64,000 bases of DNA, taken from RYN-230 sp963813975 (GTDB lineage Bacteria > Actinomycetota > Actinomycetes > Streptosporangiales > Streptosporangiaceae). Positions 56,372-64,000 of the stretch are shown piece after piece. Within the stretch, counting starts at the first letter, position 1; every line of letters starts with the position of its first letter. The notes beneath the pieces were generated by a model. It ran no database searches. It worked only from the letters and a program-made list of their open reading frames with translations, and was not told the origin of the DNA. The position numbers were made by a program, and so were the translations under genes. Location: assembly GCA_963813975.1 (NCBI GenBank), contig CAWFAP010000008.1:682001-746000 (forward strand), written 5' to 3'.

Positions 56372-58102
56372 ATGAAGCGGAACGCGGGATCGTGGCCCGC
56401 CAGGGAGTTCCTGGCCCACCGCGGCCTGATCGCGCTGTCAGCGGGAACCGCGATGGCGGAGGCCGCGCTGCTGTGCTGGCTTGCGCCGCCGGCCCGCTCG
56501 CTGGCCGGGCAGGTCACCGCGGTGGCCCCGCTGGCCGTCTTCCACGATCTGCGCTGGATGTATGGATATGACCGGTCCTGGCTCGGGTTCGCGGCCCTGC
56601 TGGCCGTGGTCCTGGGGGTCCGTTCCGGGCTGAACACCGCACTGGCCCGGCTGGCCTGGCCGCGGGACTGGCCCGCGCCCAGCTTGCGGGACATGTTCCG
56701 ATGGGCGACCGGGCTCACGGCCGCGGCCTGCCTGCTGCTGTCTCCGGTGGCGGCGCTGACCCTCGGAGTGGCCATTCTCCCCTTCTCGTGGCCTTTCCTG
56801 GCCACGGTGCCGGTGCTGCTGCTGATCTCGCTGCCGCTGAGCCACGGCGGCATCCTGGGGTCCTGGTGGCGGACCCTGCCGCCGCCCCGGGCCATGTACT
56901 GGCTGCTCGCCGACTTCGTCACGCTGTCGGTGGCGGCCGCGGTGATCGGGCGCCTGCCGGTAGCCGCCGCCATCGGTGTCTGCGGCCTGGCGGGGGTGGC
57001 CAACGCCCGGGCGTGGTTCGGCGTGACCAGGGCGGTCGTGCGCCGGGAGGCGGGCCGCCGTCGGCTGGACCGGGTGGTGACCCGCCGTCCGGCGCCGCTG
57101 CTGGCGCTGTCGGTCCCGCTGGCTCCGGTGGCCATGGTGCTCGCGCTGGCCATGGTGGTCGGCCTGACCCGGCTCGCGTTCGTGATCGGCAACCCGCCGC
57201 ACCAGAGCAGCCTGGGGGCGGTGGCGGCCGGGAACGCCGCGGCGGTCTCCGGCACTGACCCTACGAGCGGCCAGGTCAGTAACACCGCCAGCAGCGTGGC
57301 GCCCGGCCGCGCCACCCGGGATCCGGTGCTGGAAATCAGGGGCTTCGGGTCGACCTGCTGCGCCTCGCCCCGGTCGCTGCGCCCGGTCGCCCCTGGAGCC
57401 CTGGTCCAGCAGTTCTCCTACCGCGGCATGAGCGCGTCCGGTCGCCCGCTGCCCCAGGGCAGCGCGGCCAGCGACCTGCCCCTGACCAAACTGGGGCGCC
57501 GTATCGCCGCCCAGGTCCTGCGGCTGCACCGGGATACTGGCCGGCCGGTGGACATCATCGCCGAGAGCGAGGGCACGCTCGGCGTGGACGCGATGCTGGC
57601 CACCCACCGGGGCCTGCCGCTGGGCTCGGTGGTCATGATGAGCCCGATCGTCGCGCCCGGGCAGGTGACGTACCCGGGCGGTAACCGCCAGCCCCTGATG
57701 CCCGCGGACGAGCTGCGCGCGCTGGTCTGGTTCGTGGGCGGCCTGTCCCCGTTCGGGGCGTCCGGGGCCCAGCGGCTGATCGACTCGGTCGCTGAGGTGG
57801 GGGCCAGGTTCGCCGCCTCGGCGGCCCGGCATCACCCGCAGCGCTGGCTGCTGCTGGTGCCGCTGGCCGACGCGGTCACGCTGCCGGTCTGCCCGCTGCC
57901 CCCTGACGTCCGGGTGGTCCCCGCGCTGCATGGCGACTTGCTCGGCAGCCCATCGGTCACCACGATGGTCCGCGGTTTCCTGGCTCACCAGCGGGTCCCG
58001 GAGCCAGGTGGGTATAAGGCCACGGCTGAGATTGTCGCCGCGGCCGCCGCGGCCTGGCGGATGCCGGTGACCACGGCGCCCCGGCACGCGTGCGGCCAGT
58101 AA
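56372..58102 (+). CDS. polytopic membrane protein with C-terminal alpha/beta-hydrolase domain
   Basis: A 576-residue protein. About seven hydrophobic helices occupy residues 15-285, followed by a Ser/Thr/Ala linker and a hydrolase-like domain (about 310-560). That domain contains LEIRGFGSTCCASPRSLRPV and VQQFSYRGM, then a nucleophile-elbow-like VDIIAESEGTLGVDAML, where AESEG replaces GxSxG, VVMMSPIVAPGQVTYPG and a late ALHGDLLGSP with a candidate His. A membrane-bound esterase or acyl hydrolase is inferred; I cannot name a family. It stands alone, with an AT-rich promoter-like stretch at 56265-56310. Confidence 0.75.
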   Translation: MKRNAGSWPAREFLAHRGLIALSAGTAMAEAALLCWLAPPARSLAGQVTAVAPLAVFHDLRWMYGYDRSWLGFAALLAVVLGVRSGLNTALARLAWPRDWPAPSLRDMFRWATGLTAAACLLLSPVAALTLGVAILPFSWPFLATVPVLLLISLPLSHGGILGSWWRTLPPPRAMYWLLADFVTLSVAAAVIGRLPVAAAIGVCGLAGVANARAWFGVTRAVVRREAGRRRLDRVVTRRPAPLLALSVPLAPVAMVLALAMVVGLTRLAFVIGNPPHQSSLGAVAAGNAAAVSGTDPTSGQVSNTASSVAPGRATRDPVLEIRGFGSTCCASPRSLRPVAPGALVQQFSYRGMSASGRPLPQGSAASDLPLTKLGRRIAAQVLRLHRDTGRPVDIIAESEGTLGVDAMLATHRGLPLGSVVMMSPIVAPGQVTYPGGNRQPLMPADELRALVWFVGGLSPFGASGAQRLIDSVAEVGARFAASAARHHPQRWLLLVPLADAVTLPVCPLPPDVRVVPALHGDLLGSPSVTTMVRGFLAHQRVPEPGGYKATAEIVAAAAAAWRMPVTTAPRHACGQ

Positions 58103-58125
58103 CCAGCAGACCCGCTGTCCAGAGG

Positions 58126-58193
58126 GCCAGTAACCCAGTAACCCAGTAAGCCAGTGCCCCCGTAGTCCAGTGCCCCAGTAAGCCAGTGCCCCG
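58126..58193. repeat. degenerate CCAGTA/CCAGTGCCCC repeat
   Basis: About eight copies of CCAGTAA, CCAGTAAG or CCAGTGCCCC-type units in 68 bp, in the 238-bp gap between the membrane hydrolase and the convergent PPK2 gene. The remainder of the gap (58194-58340) shows no gene. Confidence 0.7.
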
Positions 58194-58340
58194 GCCAGCA
58201 GCCCAGAAAGGGCCCGATGAGCAGTCGCTCGCAGCCCCTGATGAACCCGCGCGCCGGAAGGTCGTCAGCCACCCGGTCACATCCATCATCGCATCCGGGC
58301 ATGAACACCGCGAAACTACCGCAAACCACGCGGGGCTGAC

Positions 58341-59252
58341 TCAGGAACCGGCGTGCACCTCGGCCTCCAGTTCATGCCGGGCCTGTTCCAGTTCCTGGCG
58401 CGCGTCCGGATCCGGGGCCGGATAGTGCGGGTCGATGTCGATCAGGCTCTGGGCGATGACCGCGGCCGCGCAGACGCGGGTGAACCACTTGTGGTCGGCG
58501 GGCAGCACGTACCAGGGCGCCGACTCCGTGCTGGTGTGGCTCAGCATCTCGGAGTACGCGCGCTGGTAGGCGTCCCAGTGGCCGCGCTCGCCCACGTCGC
58601 CGGCCGAGAACTTCCAGTTCTTCTCGGGTAGCTCGATCCGGCGCAGGAAGCGGCGCCGCTGTTCCTCTTTGGACACGTTGAGGAACATCTTGACCACGCG
58701 GATGCCGTTGTCGGCCAGGTAGCGCTCCCAGTCATTGATCTCCCGGTAGCGGCGTTTCCAGATGCTGCCGGTACAGCTCTCCGGCGGGAGTTTCTCGTTG
58801 TCGAGCAGGTCCCGGTGGACCCGGACGACGAGCACTTCCTCGTAGTGCGAGCGGTTGAAGACACCGATCTCGCCACGGGCGGGCAGTTTCCGGGCCTGCC
58901 GCCACAGGTAGTCGTGGCGGAGTTCCTCGGCGGACGGCTGCTTGAAGCTGGACACCCGGACTCCTTGCGGGTTCACCCCGCTCATCACGTGCCGGATCGT
59001 GCTGTCCTTGCCCGCCGCGTCGAGGGCCTGCAGCACGACCAGCACCGCGTAGGTGTCCTGGGCGGCCAGCCGGTCCTGGTACTCAGCCAGCAACTTCACG
59101 CCCTGACGCAGCAGCTCCTTTCCGTCGTCCTTCTTGCGGACGCCGAAACGGGCACCGGGGTCAAAGTCCCGGGACAGATCGACAGCCGAGCCCGGCTTCA
59201 CCCGCAACGGCTCGACCAGGCCCTTCATCCAGCCCGCCTGCTGATCGCTCAT
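58341..59252 (-). CDS. ppk2: polyphosphate kinase 2 family protein
   Basis: A 303-residue PPK2. Walker A variant LQALDAAGKDSTIRHVMSG (about 71-89), the lid/Walker B region GEIGVFNRSHYEEVLVVRVH, and DWERYLADNGIRVVKMFLNVSKEEQRRRFLRRI match class I-III PPK2 enzymes that phosphorylate nucleotides using polyphosphate. Class cannot be fixed by eye. The ATG follows GGAAGGA. It is monocistronic and divergent from the ArfB-like gene. Confidence 0.93.
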   Translation of the reverse strand: MSDQQAGWMKGLVEPLRVKPGSAVDLSRDFDPGARFGVRKKDDGKELLRQGVKLLAEYQDRLAAQDTYAVLVVLQALDAAGKDSTIRHVMSGVNPQGVRVSSFKQPSAEELRHDYLWRQARKLPARGEIGVFNRSHYEEVLVVRVHRDLLDNEKLPPESCTGSIWKRRYREINDWERYLADNGIRVVKMFLNVSKEEQRRRFLRRIELPEKNWKFSAGDVGERGHWDAYQRAYSEMLSHTSTESAPWYVLPADHKWFTRVCAAAVIAQSLIDIDPHYPAPDPDARQELEQARHELEAEVHAGS

Positions 59253-59308
59253 CCGCGTCCTTCCGTTGACTGTGCCCGTGACGTTGATCGTGTCAGCCCT
59301 GTTAGATC

Positions 59309-59740
59309 ATGGTGAATGTGGCGGATCCGATCCAGGTCCGGGGCAAGGTAATCCCGGCCGACGAGCTGTCCTGGCGGTTCTCCAGGTCATCCGGGCCCGG
59401 CGGGCAGTCGGTCAACACCAGTGACAGCCGGGTAGAGCTGTCGTACGACGTGGCGGCATCGTCGGCCCTGGGCGCGGTGCTCAGGGAGCGCGCGCTGGCT
59501 GCGCTGGCCGACCGGCTGGTCAACGGGGTCCTCACGGTCAGCGCGTCCGAGCATCGCTCCCAGCTGCGCAACCGGGAAGCGGCCAGCCGGCGGCTGGCCA
59601 CCGTGCTGACCGCCGCGACGGCGCCCCCGCCCGCGGTCCGGCGGCCGACCAAGCGCACCCGTGGTTCGCAGGAACGCAGGCTCGCGGCCAAGCAGCGCCG
59701 ATCCCAGATCAAGCGCCTCCGCCGATCCACGGATGAGTGA
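59309..59740 (+). CDS. arfB: ArfB/YaeJ-like peptidyl-tRNA hydrolase (ribosome rescue)
   Basis: A 143-residue class I release-factor-like protein. The catalytic GGQ is at 31-33 in SSGPGGQSVNTSDSRVEL. The C-terminal basic tail (about 108-140, GSQERRLAAKQRRSQIKRLRR) is the mRNA-channel-binding extension seen in ArfB/ICT1. It frees peptidyl-tRNA from ribosomes stalled on truncated mRNA. The ATG at 59309 is 56 bp from the divergent PPK2 start. Confidence 0.93.
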   Translation: MVNVADPIQVRGKVIPADELSWRFSRSSGPGGQSVNTSDSRVELSYDVAASSALGAVLRERALAALADRLVNGVLTVSASEHRSQLRNREAASRRLATVLTAATAPPPAVRRPTKRTRGSQERRLAAKQRRSQIKRLRRSTDE

Positions 59741-59764
59741 GCGCACGGCGGTGCGGGCCGAGGC

Positions 59765-59837
59765 GGGGACGGGGACGGGGTGAGGCGGCACGGGGCCGGG
59801 CGGCGCGGGATAGGGGTGGGGGACCGGGGTGGGACGG
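59765..59837 (+). other. G-rich tract with G-quadruplex potential
   Basis: More than eight runs of three or more G within 73 nt on the plus strand, beginning GGGGACGGGGACGGGG (59765-59780) and ending GGGGTGGGACGGG. It lies just after the ArfB-like gene and before the stop of the small membrane protein gene on the opposite strand. Confidence 0.5.
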
Positions 59838-59874
59838 GCAGTCCAGCCGGGCGCACAGCGTCGGGCCGGTCGTT

Positions 59875-60060
59875 TTAGCTCCGCCGCAGGCCGGTCACGG
59901 TCACGGCGAGCCCGCCAAGCGCGATCAACGGCCCGACCAGGGCCCACAGCGTCACCCCGGTCATCACGCTGCCCTTGATGAAGCCCAGACCTTGCAGCGT
60001 CCACACGACTCCGGCGATGAGGATGAGCGCGCCCGCGATCGTGAGAAGGATCTTCCACAT
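59875..60060 (-). CDS. small two-helix membrane protein
   Basis: A 61-residue protein with two transmembrane helices (ILLTIAGALILIAGVVWTLQGLG and LWALVGPLIALGGLAVTVTGL) joined by a short FIKGSVMTG turn. The ATG at 60060 follows AGAGGGGG; a frame extending to 60117 has a poorer start. Proteins of this form are common and uncharacterised in actinobacteria. Confidence 0.75.
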   Translation of the reverse strand: MWKILLTIAGALILIAGVVWTLQGLGFIKGSVMTGVTLWALVGPLIALGGLAVTVTGLRRS

Positions 60061-60196
60061 GTGATCGGCCCCCTCTGCTGAGCGCTTGCTCCGCTCAGTA
60101 CCACCGTCGCTCGTCATTGCCTTCGCACTTCATGGCGGCGGGCGGCGTCACCCGGGCCCAGGATCTTTTCTCTAAAATGATTCTGGGCTAAAGGGT

Positions 60197-60227
60197 CCTG
60201 AAACGTAAATGAATCCTAGGTTTCAGG
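60197..60227. terminator. 8-bp inverted repeat in an AT-rich patch
   Basis: CCTGAAAC (60197-60204) and GTTTCAGG (60220-60227) enclose 15 nt. The surrounding 60165-60225 is distinctly AT-rich. It sits at the 3' end of the decayed TetR gene, and may be its old terminator. Confidence 0.4.
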
Positions 60228-60640
60228 TTGGTGTAGGCCGGGCTGGTGTATGGCGGTTTGCCCGCGCGGTTCTGGGCCGGGGTATTCCAGGCCGGCCGTC
60301 GAATTGCCAGCTGTGCAGCTCGATTTCACCGGCCCGCCCGCGGGCCAGAGACGCGTCGGCGGAGTGCAAGCGGCCGGTCTTTACGCATCGCCTGACTTCG
60401 TCGGCGAGCCGCTGGAAGATCCCGGCGGCAGCGTTGTCGTCCCCTGCTGGGGGACGGTCGGTGAACATCGCCCGGTACAACTCGGGGATCGGCGAGCTTC
60501 CGGGTGAAGTAGGTGAGCCGCCGGCCGCCAGATCGGCCCCGGGTCCTCGGTACGCGGGATGGCATCCAGCCTGCCGGCCAGCCGGGCGGACCCCCTCGGC
60601 CCGGACCGCGCGGCGTAGCTGGTCCATGCTTCCGAACTGC
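60223..60640 (-). pseudogene. decayed TetR/AcrR regulator (C-terminal domain fragments)
   Basis: Pieces of a TetR WHG-type effector domain are spread over frames: DQLRRAVRAEG, RLTYFTRKLADP, then PELYRAMFTDRPPAGDDNAAAGIFQRLADEV and RRCVKTGRLHSADASLA. Joined, they match the usual order (FARKLADPELYRAMF...). At least two frame changes occur (one near 60490) and no N-terminal HTH is present. It lies next to, and divergent from, a VC0807-like membrane gene, a common TetR-target pairing, so the regulator was probably lost after controlling that gene. Confidence 0.5.
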
Positions 60641-60667
60641 GGGGTCGGCAGGTCTCGGACTCACGGT

Positions 60668-60702
60668 TTGACCACACTATAACATCGATATATAACAGTG
60701 GT
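60668..60702 (+). promoter_or_regulatory. consensus promoter of a leaderless transcript
   Basis: TTGACC (60668-60673), a 17-bp spacer and TATAAC (60691-60696) form a near-ideal housekeeping promoter. The expected transcription start is at about the A of the ATG at 60703, so the mRNA would lack a leader. A second TATAAC (60678-60683) and outer arms CACT/AGTG (60675-60678, 60697-60700) give the spacer an operator-like look. Confidence 0.7.
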
Positions 60703-61452
60703 ATGCAACGACAAGCTCCAACCAGAGCTCCGCGGTATCCGGCCGGAGACCGCCGGCAGGCCGACGGGCAGACGCGGGAGGACCGCCGCGCTGACAGGAC
60801 CCATACGTCCGCCAGGCCCGGCGGTCACCTAGCCAGGCTGGCCGGCCTGGCCTGCGATGTGGGCCTTCCCCTCATCGGCTACTACACGCTGCACGGGCTC
60901 GGCGCCTCCGACTGGGCCGCGCTGCTCGCCGCGGCAGCCGCCGCGGGGGCGCGGCTGGTGTGGGTGGCAGCGTGGACGCGCCGCATCACCTGGTTCGCCG
61001 CGGTCATGCTCGCCGTGTTCGGGGCCGGGACGGCACTAGCCTTCGCGGGCGGCGGCCCGAGGGTGCTACTGCTAAAGGACTCCGCCACCACCGCCATGAT
61101 CGGCGTGGTGTTCCTGATCAGCCTGCTCAGCGACCGCCCGCTGACCCTTTCGGCCGCCCAGACCTGGAAGCCCGCCCGGGCGGAACGCCTGGCCGAGCTG
61201 TACCGCAGTGAGCCCGCGGCCAGGCGCGTGTTCCGCGTCAGCGCACTCGGGTGGGGCGCCGGACTGCTCGGCGAGGCGACGCTGCGCGTGCCGTTGGTCT
61301 ACCTCCTGCCCGTCAACGTGATGGTGGGGCTCTCCACCGCCATGATGATCATCGCCATGGCCGGACTCGCGATCTGGAACGCCGTCTACATCACGCGGGC
61401 GGCCCGGCGGGCCCCGGCACTGTCGGTCCTGCTGCCCGCCAGGACCCGGTAA
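60703..61452 (+). CDS. VC0807-like polytopic membrane protein
   Basis: A 249-residue protein: a basic disordered N-terminus (about 45 residues), then five to six transmembrane helices, including DVGLPLIGYYTLHGLGASDWAALLAAAAAAGARLVWVA, SATTAMIGVVFLISLLSDRPLTL and LPVNVMVGLSTAMMIIAMAGLAIWN. The segment RPLTLSAAQTWKPARAERLAELYRSEP between helices is typical of the VC0807/DUF3159-like group. Function unknown. It has no Shine-Dalgarno and probably a leaderless mRNA. The neighbouring TetR regulator is decayed. Confidence 0.75.
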   Translation: MQRQAPTRAPRYPAGDRRQADGQTREDRRADRTHTSARPGGHLARLAGLACDVGLPLIGYYTLHGLGASDWAALLAAAAAAGARLVWVAAWTRRITWFAAVMLAVFGAGTALAFAGGGPRVLLLKDSATTAMIGVVFLISLLSDRPLTLSAAQTWKPARAERLAELYRSEPAARRVFRVSALGWGAGLLGEATLRVPLVYLLPVNVMVGLSTAMMIIAMAGLAIWNAVYITRAARRAPALSVLLPARTR

Positions 61453-61505
61453 CCCGGCCGTACCAGAGCAAAGCACCAGAGGAAGCGCCGGAGGGAAGCA
61501 GCACC

Positions 61506-61715
61506 ATGTACATCAATCCGAACCTGGCTGACCGGCTCGTCGCCGGACGGCAGGCCGAGCTGGAGCGCGTCGCCGCGGCATGCCGAGGTATCCGCGCATC
61601 CAGGCCTCAGCGTTCACGGCTCGCCGCCCGCATCAGAAAGCGGGTGGGATGGTGGCTGATCGGACAAGGGCTCCATCTGCTCAGCAGCGCACCAGCTACC
61701 CCGGGCGAGCCGTAG
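61506..61715 (+). CDS. small basic protein of unknown function
   Basis: A 69-residue protein starting at ATG 61506 with GGAGGG about 10 nt upstream, 53 bp after the VC0807-like gene and probably co-transcribed. It begins MYINPNLADRLVAGRQAEL, has a charged helix (ERVAAACRGIRASRPQRS) and an Arg-rich stretch before a single amphipathic segment VGWWLIGQGLHLLS. Short proteins of this layout occur next to actinobacterial membrane genes; I cannot assign a role. Confidence 0.6.
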   Translation: MYINPNLADRLVAGRQAELERVAAACRGIRASRPQRSRLAARIRKRVGWWLIGQGLHLLSSAPATPGEP

Positions 61716-61842
61716 CCCGGCGCAGCTCTCCGGCCGCGCCCGCGACCGCCAGGTCCCAGACGAAAGCCGTCTTAGCCATCCACGGCCCACCAGCCACGCA
61801 GCAGGCGCTCTCACGGGGGGCATAAGGTTTCCAAATCCGCTC

Positions 61843-64000
61843 TCAGGCCACCAGGGATTCCGGATAGACCGCGTACGTCAGCCGACTCGGCGTGGTCCAT
61901 CGGAGCACTCCCGGCCGGGGCTGCTCGAGACGCCAGGCCCCGGCGCCCTTCAAACGATGGTGCCTGCGGCAGTGGGAATAAGTGTTGCATTCACAGGTCA
62001 GGCCGCCGAGATGATACGGGATGGTGTGGTCTATATCGCAAGAGGCGGCGGCCCGGCGGCACGTGGGATATCCGCAATCCTGATCACGAGCCTCCAAGAA
62101 AGCCCGTAGACGCGGCGGAACGCGGTAGCCGGGAACCGAGCGCGCATGGGTGCAGGCGGCGTCATCGCTGGAGTTGTCACCAGGGTCACAGGCCTCGGCG
62201 GCAATGAGTATCCGCCAAAGCGCCGCGGGCAGCCCGGGAAGGCTGGACTTGCCTGTCCAGGGGTTGCGCCGGGACGAATCCGGCTCGCACCGCCAGCCAG
62301 ACGGCACCGTGACGACGACCTGGCTGAGCGGCCCGGGAACCGGTTGGCCCGCGGGCCGCGGTCTAGGACGGCCGGGGGCCCGGATCCTGGTCACGGCCAG
62401 GGGTTGTCCCCGCACCCCGACCACGATGATCCGCCACTCGCAGGTCTGATCGGCCACGGCGGCCTCCGCCAGATCCCGGGTCACTGCCGCGGTGACCGGG
62501 CCGAGCCGCCCCAGCTGACCTGGCTCGCCGGACAGGCCGGCGAGCGTGCGCCACGGCACGCTGAGCCTGGGTCTTCCCTTGAGCAACTCCCTGACCGTCT
62601 CCGTGGCCAGCGCTCCCTGGCTGATTCCGGGGAGCTCACCCAGGGCAGGGATACCAGGCCAGGAACATCCAGGGGTGCCCGCGCCGCGGCCGGATGGCTC
62701 CTGATCGGGGGCGGGCGAGCCAGGTTTGTCAGGGCTGGAGGGTGAATCGCCGGCCGACAGGGCAGGGCCACCAGGGCTCGCGGGTGAATCGCCGCCGGAT
62801 GGGCCCGAGTCACCAGGGCTCGCGGGTGAATCGCCGCCGGATGGGCCCGAGTCGCCGGGGCTCGCAGGTGAACCACCGCCCGACGGGCCGGGTGGATCCG
62901 TGGCGTCGTCCGGGGGTTCCGCAGCACCGGGCGGGACGAGCGGTGTGCCGAGCAACAGGCGGATGAATACCTGAGCCCGCAACAAGTCGATACCCCCGGC
63001 CGCTCCGCCCTTCTCCAGGGCCTTGGCGATCGCGCTGACCCGGGCCCAGGCCGCCGCAGCCTGCGCGGCGGGCAGGTACCGGCCGAACAGGGACGCGGTC
63101 CCTTCCGGCTCCCCGGTCAGTTCCACCCGCGCGTTCCGTTCGGCCTGCTTCCTCCGCCGCTCGGCCGCCTCCGGGTCTACGGAAATCACAGCGCGCTGCA
63201 GTGAGGCGCGGAGCTGGCCCGTGGTTTGGTGCTCGGCCTTGGCCAGGACCCGGTCCTCCACTTTGCCCGCAAGTTCGCTGTCGAGTGGGGTGGTGCACTG
63301 GTCGATGAGCCTGGCCCGGCCGAGGTCGATCTTTCCCGAGCGCAGCGCGGCCAGCGTCGCCGGGAGCCTGGAGGCCAGGCTGACGGCGAGGATCATCCAG
63401 TAGTCGGCCGCGCACTGGGTCAGGGTCAGCGCCAGGGCCACTTCGTTCGGGGCAAAATCGGCCGCCAGTTCTTCGACGGGCGTGCGATCGGGTGCCACCT
63501 CGCAGGTGACGCCGCGGCGGCGGCCCAGTTCGGCGATGGCGGCGAGTTCCTGGGCCTGAGCCCAGGAGGTGACCTTCCGCCAGCCGGTGACGCTGTTGAC
63601 CAGCGCCGCGTCGTCCAGCACGTCAGGCGATGCGCCGCTCAGCCAGCCAGCCAGGGCCGGGCCGGGCGTTAAGCGCGCGTGACCGGCCAGTGCCCCGACC
63701 GGCAGGGCTCCGGCCGTCGTCGCTCCGCCGGGGAAGGATCCGGCGGGATCAGATCCTGGCGTCCGGGCTGGCATGTCGCTGGAGGCGGCCAGTTCGGCGG
63801 CGAGCAGTTCGTCGTCACCGTAGGGGTCCTCGGCGTCTACGTCCTGAGAGTCAGGGCGGCCATGAGCTTCCCGGGGATCCTCGCGATCCGGGTCGTGTGA
63901 GTGGCGCGCCGACCGCTCAGCATCGCGGCCCTCCGGACGCTGGACGTCCGGCTGCTTGGCGCCGGACTGCTTGGCGCCGGCTGCTGGCGCCGGACTGCTT
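61843..64000 (-). CDS. DUF222-HNH endonuclease-type protein, 5' end beyond the window
   Basis: The visible frame codes for 718 residues and has no start codon upstream of an internal ATG at 63774. The sequence 63775-64000 stays open and acidic (DAEDPYGDDELLAAELAASSD), so translation probably starts outside the window. The DUF222 domain lies just after that internal ATG, then a Gly/Ser/Pro repeat linker (about 62727-62900). The C-terminal HNH module is DQDCGYPTCRRAAASCDIDH through CRRHHRLKG. These proteins are multi-copy in actinobacteria and associated with recombination-prone sites; biochemical role unproven. Confidence 0.88.
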   Translation of the reverse strand, partial: SSPAPAAGAKQSGAKQPDVQRPEGRDAERSARHSHDPDREDPREAHGRPDSQDVDAEDPYGDDELLAAELAASSDMPARTPGSDPAGSFPGGATTAGALPVGALAGHARLTPGPALAGWLSGASPDVLDDAALVNSVTGWRKVTSWAQAQELAAIAELGRRRGVTCEVAPDRTPVEELAADFAPNEVALALTLTQCAADYWMILAVSLASRLPATLAALRSGKIDLGRARLIDQCTTPLDSELAGKVEDRVLAKAEHQTTGQLRASLQRAVISVDPEAAERRRKQAERNARVELTGEPEGTASLFGRYLPAAQAAAAWARVSAIAKALEKGGAAGGIDLLRAQVFIRLLLGTPLVPPGAAEPPDDATDPPGPSGGGSPASPGDSGPSGGDSPASPGDSGPSGGDSPASPGGPALSAGDSPSSPDKPGSPAPDQEPSGRGAGTPGCSWPGIPALGELPGISQGALATETVRELLKGRPRLSVPWRTLAGLSGEPGQLGRLGPVTAAVTRDLAEAAVADQTCEWRIIVVGVRGQPLAVTRIRAPGRPRPRPAGQPVPGPLSQVVVTVPSGWRCEPDSSRRNPWTGKSSLPGLPAALWRILIAAEACDPGDNSSDDAACTHARSVPGYRVPPRLRAFLEARDQDCGYPTCRRAAASCDIDHTIPYHLGGLTCECNTYSHCRRHHRLKGAGAWRLEQPRPGVLRWTTPSRLTYAVYPESLVA
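62727..62900 (-). repeat. 42-bp tandem repeat in the DUF222-HNH gene
   Basis: About three and a half units of 42 bp encoding GPSGGDSPASPGDS-type 14-residue repeats between the DUF222 and HNH parts. Two central units are identical or nearly so, which suggests recent expansion and likely length variation between strains. Confidence 0.85.

Noticed and set aside
1..64000. CRISPR arrays, tRNA or rRNA genes, insertion sequences and prophage genes
   Set aside because: No regularly spaced direct repeats with unique spacers, no transposase or integrase motifs and no tRNA/rRNA signatures were noticed by eye; a dedicated scan could still find a tRNA.

Overview
The window is chromosomal DNA of very high G+C content (roughly 70% or more, read by eye) with strong Shine-Dalgarno (SD) sites, many GTG and TTG starts and pervasive 4-base ATGA/GTGA gene overlaps. 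The gene families point to an Actinomycetota bacterium, plausibly Streptosporangiales or a relative: SigE-family and SigK/RskA-type sigma systems, an F420-type LLM oxidoreductase, an MmyB-type HTH regulator, a DUF222-HNH protein and a histone H1-like protein. I saw no rRNA, tRNA, CRISPR array, phage or transposase. Both edges cut a gene: one starts at 59 and runs off the left end, and the DUF222-HNH gene at the right end lacks its start.

1-13 kb is mostly housekeeping and stress functions: VOC protein, nitroreductase, anti-sigma kinase-like protein, lipid kinase (frameshifted), SigE-family sigma with its partner, a divergent MarR/cupin pair around a 13-bp inverted repeat, a duplicated-domain lipoprotein, a coupled membrane protein-cupredoxin-ECF sigma-anti-sigma operon, DoxX, PAP2, TfoX (frameshifted) and an arylsulfotransferase. 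At 13.7-15 kb lies a lysine/alanine/proline-rich H1-like protein with an 18-bp palindrome just upstream.

15-31.4 kb is the main metabolic island. A leftward operon encodes SDR, CoxG, NCS1 permease, cysteine hydrolase, ADP-ribosylglycohydrolase and PfkB kinase; the last two with a permease recall E. coli YegTUV. A second leftward pair encodes enoyl-CoA hydratase and an acyl-CoA ligase. A rightward operon, coupled throughout by 4-base overlaps, encodes a molybdenum hydroxylase with two different large subunits, a GntR/FCD regulator and an alpha/beta hydrolase. A shared 13-bp sequence containing the palindrome TGGTATACCA lies upstream of these transcription units, so GntR probably controls them together. 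The inferred task is uptake of an N-heterocycle or nucleoside, glycoside and amide cleavage, ring hydroxylation and CoA-dependent breakdown.

31-43 kb holds a lipase, two HTH regulators, a diguanylate cyclase, an ABC exporter with a LolA/RseB-like partner, an NmrA-like reductase, a phosphotransferase and an aldo-keto reductase. At 43-44.6 kb two paralogous secreted SLT-type proteins each have a homologous leader RNA preceded, at the same distance, by a CRP-like site. 44.9-49.7 kb is a pyrimidine/hydantoin module: F420-type LLM oxidoreductase, dihydropyrimidinase, ureidopropionase-like amidohydrolase and a second NCS1 permease. It is followed by a GH15 enzyme, a metallo-beta-lactamase-fold protein, a polar amino-acid ABC importer (ATPase gene frameshifted) and an SDR. 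56-64 kb carries a membrane alpha/beta hydrolase, PPK2, an ArfB-like rescue factor, a decayed TetR gene beside a VC0807-like membrane gene with a leaderless promoter, and the DUF222-HNH gene.

Four otherwise well-conserved genes each carry one apparent 1-nt frameshift, two of them in C4/G4 runs, so base-level assembly errors should be considered before calling them pseudogenes.
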